Origin: a virus | Reading direction: 5' to 3' (one strand) | Length of the DNA stretch: 64,000 nucleotides | Virus record (IMG/VR): IMGVR_UViG_3300013132_000047 | Location: 1-64,000 of that record | Shown: in pieces, positions 60,447-64,000 of the stretch | How the letters are laid out: each line of letters opens with the position of its first letter | Position numbering within the stretch: the stretch's first letter is position 1 | Notes under the pieces: model-generated | The model's input: only the letters and a program-made list of their open reading frames with translations | Databases searched by the model: none | Told to the model about the DNA's origin: nothing | Translations under genes and position numbers: made by a program

Positions 60447-62338
60447 TGTTAAACGAAAAAACAAAAGAGTTTAGGGAAAAATTAGTAGAACTTGAACGGG
60501 AAGAGCTGTTAGATATAATCGGGGATCAAAATCCGGAGTATATAAAGCAGATTAATCGTATTGAATACGTTTTTGCTAATAAGTTAAAGCATCTCACATG
60601 GAGTGACGGTACACCTATTGATGGCCGGCAACTCACAAAAGAAGAGTTAAGCTTACTAATTGATGAGCCTTTTGTCTTTAGTCAAGAGTTAAGCGACATC
60701 GGCTTAACGACACCCCAGCAAAGGGAGCTTCATGTCGCAAAGGATGTAATCACTTGGTCAAGAGCTTTCCTCGATATTCAGCCAAGAGTTTATCAGACCT
60801 TAATATTACGTCATCCATCTTTAAGAAAAGTGTTGAGGGCTGGAAGGCGTTTGGGTAAAACGGTCAGTATGTCTCTACTGCTTTTGCATTATTCGTACAC
60901 AAATAAAAATGCAAAGTCCATTGTTATTGCGCCAATGAAGGCGCAGGTTGAAGTTATTTACAAAGAAATCCTTAAGTATGCATCAAATAGTGAACTGGTT
61001 AAACAATCGATAATCAGAAGCGTAACAAGTCCACAGTTTGTGATTGAATTTTCGAATGGTAGTCAAATATCGTTCTTTACATCGGGCATGAGAAGTGGCG
61101 GAAGAAGCGATGTTGTCCGCGGTCAGGAGGCGCACCTCATAGTGCTTGACGAGTTAGACTACATGCACCCAGATGACCTTATAGCAGTAATGGCTATGCT
61201 ACAGAAAACAGATGAAAATCAGCCAGATAAAATTTTAATTGGAGCTTCAACACCAACCGGTAAAAGAGAAATATTTTACGCTTGGTGTACGGATATAGAT
61301 AATACAGGAATTTTTAAAGAATTTTGGTTTCCTTCGTACGTAAACCCAATGATGACAAATGACACAGAAAGAGAACTTCGCCTTCAGTATACTTCGGAGA
61401 TGGCTTATCGCCACGAGGTTGAGGCAGACTGGGGAGAAAACGCTGAAGGTGTCTATCCAAGGAGATTTATTGACGCAGCGTTTGTAGATCCTGGTTGGGA
61501 TTATCATCCGAGGCGCGAAGAGCAAAAAGCTAAATATGTATTTGGTGTTGATTGGGATAAATATGGTGCTGGTGTTAACATAGTTGTTTTGGAGGTTAAC
61601 GAAAAAGCCTCTAAACCAGAGTTCAGCGGTAGAGTCCGACTCGCTTATCGCGAGGAGACTTTGCGCGAGGAATACACCCTTACAAAAGCTGTTGAAAGAA
61701 TAATTCAATTAAATGAAATATTTTTACCAGAGCATATTTATGTTGATAGAGGTTTTGGGGAAGTCCAAATTGAACTTCTTCACAAGTATGGCGCAGAAAA
61801 TAGGTTATCGGGTTTGGCGACAAAGGTTAAAGGTATTTCTTCAGCAGAAAATATAGAAATAAGAGATCCTTTTACTCAACAAAAAATGAAAAAAGAAATT
61901 AAACCTTTCATGGTTGACAGTGTAAGACAAATGCTAGAAAAAAACGAGCTTATTTTTCCAACGCAAGATACAGAACTTTATAAACAATTAAGCGCCTATG
62001 TAGTTGCCCGCAAAACTGCTTCCGGTCGTCCCGTTTATGAGGCATCTGGCACGGCACAGGACCACGCACACGATGCACTGATGCTTGCCTGCCACGCGAT
62101 CAACGAAAACTATGGTGAACTAATGAAATCAAGAGTTTCAACTAAAGTGGTGGCGATAGGCAACGATGTGTTTTTGCCTACGTTTACTTTATCTTCGAAT
62201 AGTTCAGACAGGACAGCAGAAGAGGAATTTATAGAAGATAGGTGGGGCGATAAAGGGGCTGCTCCGGTTATGTTTAGGCGTTCAATGTCTTATTCAGGTA
62301 AAAGAGGAAATAAGAATTTTAGAAGAAAGTCTTTTTAA
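60446..62338 (+). CDS. terL: terminase large subunit (DNA-packaging motor), 630 aa
   Basis: Packages DNA into the prohead. ATPase: AGRRLGKT (132-139, Walker A variant), LIVLDELDY (232-239, Walker B with D235/E236) and a GASTPTGK coupling motif (267-273). Nuclease: VFGVDWDKYGAG (D369), IYVDRGFGEVQIE and a C-terminal DHAHDALMLA, the usual three acidic positions. Both start and stop overlap neighbours (TAATG). The anchor for the phage assignment of the window. Confidence 0.95.
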   Translation: MLNEKTKEFREKLVELEREELLDIIGDQNPEYIKQINRIEYVFANKLKHLTWSDGTPIDGRQLTKEELSLLIDEPFVFSQELSDIGLTTPQQRELHVAKDVITWSRAFLDIQPRVYQTLILRHPSLRKVLRAGRRLGKTVSMSLLLLHYSYTNKNAKSIVIAPMKAQVEVIYKEILKYASNSELVKQSIIRSVTSPQFVIEFSNGSQISFFTSGMRSGGRSDVVRGQEAHLIVLDELDYMHPDDLIAVMAMLQKTDENQPDKILIGASTPTGKREIFYAWCTDIDNTGIFKEFWFPSYVNPMMTNDTERELRLQYTSEMAYRHEVEADWGENAEGVYPRRFIDAAFVDPGWDYHPRREEQKAKYVFGVDWDKYGAGVNIVVLEVNEKASKPEFSGRVRLAYREETLREEYTLTKAVERIIQLNEIFLPEHIYVDRGFGEVQIELLHKYGAENRLSGLATKVKGISSAENIEIRDPFTQQKMKKEIKPFMVDSVRQMLEKNELIFPTQDTELYKQLSAYVVARKTASGRPVYEASGTAQDHAHDALMLACHAINENYGELMKSRVSTKVVAIGNDVFLPTFTLSSNSSDRTAEEEFIEDRWGDKGAAPVMFRRSMSYSGKRGNKNFRRKSF

Positions 62339-63906
62339 TGAGTAACAACGATCTTTCTTATTCCGGTCCACAAAAAGAATATAAACCCCAGCCTGGCTCC
62401 GAAACTTCTCAAAGGGAAATCCCATCACTTGGTGTTGATTTCGCGCCAGATTCACTTGGTACACTAAAAGATGCAATTATCCACATAATAAATAGAAGCA
62501 ATATCATATTAAGCAAATGTGACGATGAATTATCTACATTTGTTTTTGACGCTGGGCAAAATGAGAAAATTAAAGAAGCGGCAAGTAATATTTGGTTAAA
62601 TTTCAATGATTTTAAGAGTGATTTAATTTCTTATGATCAAATAAAACAACTAGACCTATCAAATAGGTCTTCTAAATTTTTATTTAATTCATATAAAAAA
62701 GATTTAAGAAAACCTAATGGTTCTTCAGCTTTTGATATTAAAGATTTAGTGGAGATAATACTTTTAGAAGCTCAAGAAATTGAAACAATTATTAATTTGG
62801 ATTTTTTTGGAAGTAATAGTTCAATTGAGATTAGATTAATTGAATTATTAGTTGGGTTTACTTCATTAATTAAATCTCATCTTAATAAAATTGATTCATT
62901 TTTTGCCTTACCTCAAGAGCAAAGAAATCGATCACTGCCTAAAGAAGAAATAGATAAACTTTCTAAAGAAGACGCCATAAAGCATCAATCTCTCTTTTTG
63001 CTTTCTGTTAACGGGTTAAATGATGAGATAGATAAAGATATGGATCATTTGCGCCGTTTTTTTACTGATTCTTCTAATTATTTTTATAGCAAAGTTGTCG
63101 CACCACTTGTCCAGCTCAAAAATAAGTCTCCAAATAGTTACTCTCCAGGCTCTAGTCTTACTGACTTGGGCCTTTGGACTAAAGACGTCGACGATGCATT
63201 CAATAGAAACGTTGTGACTAGCCTTTATGACGTTTCTGACAGAACATATAAATTGGACCAAATGATTGCAACTTTAGAAGAAAAAATTTCTTTACGAGAA
63301 AACTATCTTGGATATATAAGGCAACTACAGTCAAGTGGCGTAACGCCAGTTACCTACTTGTCTAAGGGTGATCAAACTTCGGCTTTAATACAAGCCGAAA
63401 AAAATGTTGCACTAACAAGTGACCATAACTCTTTGTCTGGGCGTTTAGATAAAAAAGCTCATGAACAGTATTTACTTAAGTCTAATGATTATTTAAGTGG
63501 AGATTTGCTACTTGATAAAAGTATTAAATTTGGCGATATAGATATTTCGGATCATTTGCATAACGATTCCGATAATTCCCATAAGATAAACGGCAAAGAC
63601 ATTGAAGATAGTTCAATTACTACGGATTTAATCAGTAAAAATTATGATTATAAACCAAGTAGTTTGAGGGTAATTGATTTTAATTCTTATGGCAATTTCT
63701 TAGACGCTAAGCTATTTTGGGTAAATAAAAATCAAGATACAATTAATGAGGTTCAGGTTTCTAAAATAGAAGATGCCGTTTTTGTTGAGCCTCAACCAGA
63801 AGAGCCAGATGTTCCACGTATACCGGGTTATATTCCTCCGTTTGAGTCTTATGATCCCCTTTATATAGAATGGATTACGCAAATTGATTACGAGTTGTTT
63901 TTTTAA
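62338..63906 (+). CDS. probable structural protein with shared N-terminal motif, 522 aa
   Basis: Begins MSNNDLSYSGPQKEYKPQPG; the next gene begins with DLSYKGPNKEYKPQDG at the same place. The body is helical and polar, Asn/Ser/Asp/Lys-rich, with predicted coiled regions (about 50-260) and a C-terminus DPLYIEWITQIDYELFF. Directly downstream of terL, so a portal-, neck- or tail-associated protein is possible, but no known domain is recognised. Confidence 0.72.
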   Translation: MSNNDLSYSGPQKEYKPQPGSETSQREIPSLGVDFAPDSLGTLKDAIIHIINRSNIILSKCDDELSTFVFDAGQNEKIKEAASNIWLNFNDFKSDLISYDQIKQLDLSNRSSKFLFNSYKKDLRKPNGSSAFDIKDLVEIILLEAQEIETIINLDFFGSNSSIEIRLIELLVGFTSLIKSHLNKIDSFFALPQEQRNRSLPKEEIDKLSKEDAIKHQSLFLLSVNGLNDEIDKDMDHLRRFFTDSSNYFYSKVVAPLVQLKNKSPNSYSPGSSLTDLGLWTKDVDDAFNRNVVTSLYDVSDRTYKLDQMIATLEEKISLRENYLGYIRQLQSSGVTPVTYLSKGDQTSALIQAEKNVALTSDHNSLSGRLDKKAHEQYLLKSNDYLSGDLLLDKSIKFGDIDISDHLHNDSDNSHKINGKDIEDSSITTDLISKNYDYKPSSLRVIDFNSYGNFLDAKLFWVNKNQDTINEVQVSKIEDAVFVEPQPEEPDVPRIPGYIPPFESYDPLYIEWITQIDYELFF

Positions 63907-63918
63907 TGAAGGATTGAT

Positions 63919-64000
63919 ATGACACAAGAACGTGATGACTTAAGTTACAAGGGACCAAATAAAGAATACAAACCGCAAGACGGCACGAATGCTTCTCAGG
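63919..64000 (+). CDS. 5' end of a paralogous structural gene (partial)
   Basis: 27 codons, MTQERDDLSYKGPNKEYKPQ then DGTNASQ, cut by the right edge. The shared N-terminus with 62338-63906 shows that both belong to one family. GAAGGA lies 8-10 nt before the ATG. Confidence 0.75.
   Translation, partial: MTQERDDLSYKGPNKEYKPQDGTNASQ

Overview
This window reads as part of the genome of a large tailed phage that infects an actinobacterium. The phage assignment rests on a complete large terminase (60446-62338) in a head/packaging-like gene block, phage-style tight gene overlaps, five tRNA genes, a phage tmRNA, RecA, SSB, RNase H and peptide deformylase. The actinobacterial host is inferred from two WhiB-like iron-sulfur regulators (7410-7919, 23620-23886) and an Rpf/transglycosylase-like protein (16856-17419). 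Most of the window is AT-rich, which would suit a low-GC actinobacterium; that part is inference.

Layout. 1-28 kb: leftward, AT-rich early/middle genes, mostly small and unknown. Embedded is a ubiquitin-like conjugation cassette at 2406-6673: ubiquitin-like protein, ThiF/E1-like enzyme, zinc protein, JAMM protease and an E2-like protein fused to a zinc-cluster tail. A second ubiquitin-like protein lies at 12341-12610. Further right are tmRNA, several tRNAs, RNase H, a deaminase next to a pyrimidine-dimer-glycosylase-like protein, and two M50-type membrane metalloproteases. 28-43 kb: still leftward but clearly GC-richer, with SSB, small membrane and zinc proteins, DUF4326/SLOG/2OG-oxygenase-like genes and an 863-residue protein with an RNA-polymerase-like acidic motif. 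43-44.2 kb: a 680-bp switch region and one rightward hydrolase-like gene. 44.3-51 kb: leftward genes for peptide deformylase, a sugar-nucleotide/glycosyltransferase cassette and RecA. 51-64 kb: rightward virion and packaging genes, including a Clp-type AAA+ ATPase, a 1034-residue protein containing a DEDDh exonuclease domain, TerL, and the start of a family of proteins sharing an N-terminal motif.

How the parts may work together. The Ubl-E1-JAMM-E2 set has the components and much of the order of PRTRC-type cassettes, so the phage may conjugate a small protein to host or phage targets and remove it again; the zinc tail on the E2-like protein could act as a ligase or target-binding module. RecA, SSB and RNase H serve replication and recombination. 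The HAD/nucleotidyltransferase fusion with glycosyltransferase-like, methyltransferase and GDPD-like genes points to synthesis of a surface or virion glycan.

The non-coding DNA is unusually rich in RNA structure: four tRNA-like elements with acceptor stem and T-arm but no normal anticodon arm, a tmRNA with a long tag, two roughly 200-nt multi-helix regions (one directly upstream of a whiB-like gene), and a recurring hairpin with compensatory base changes. These and the Ubl cassette are the most promising parts of the window. All functions here come from reading motifs by eye; no database search was possible.
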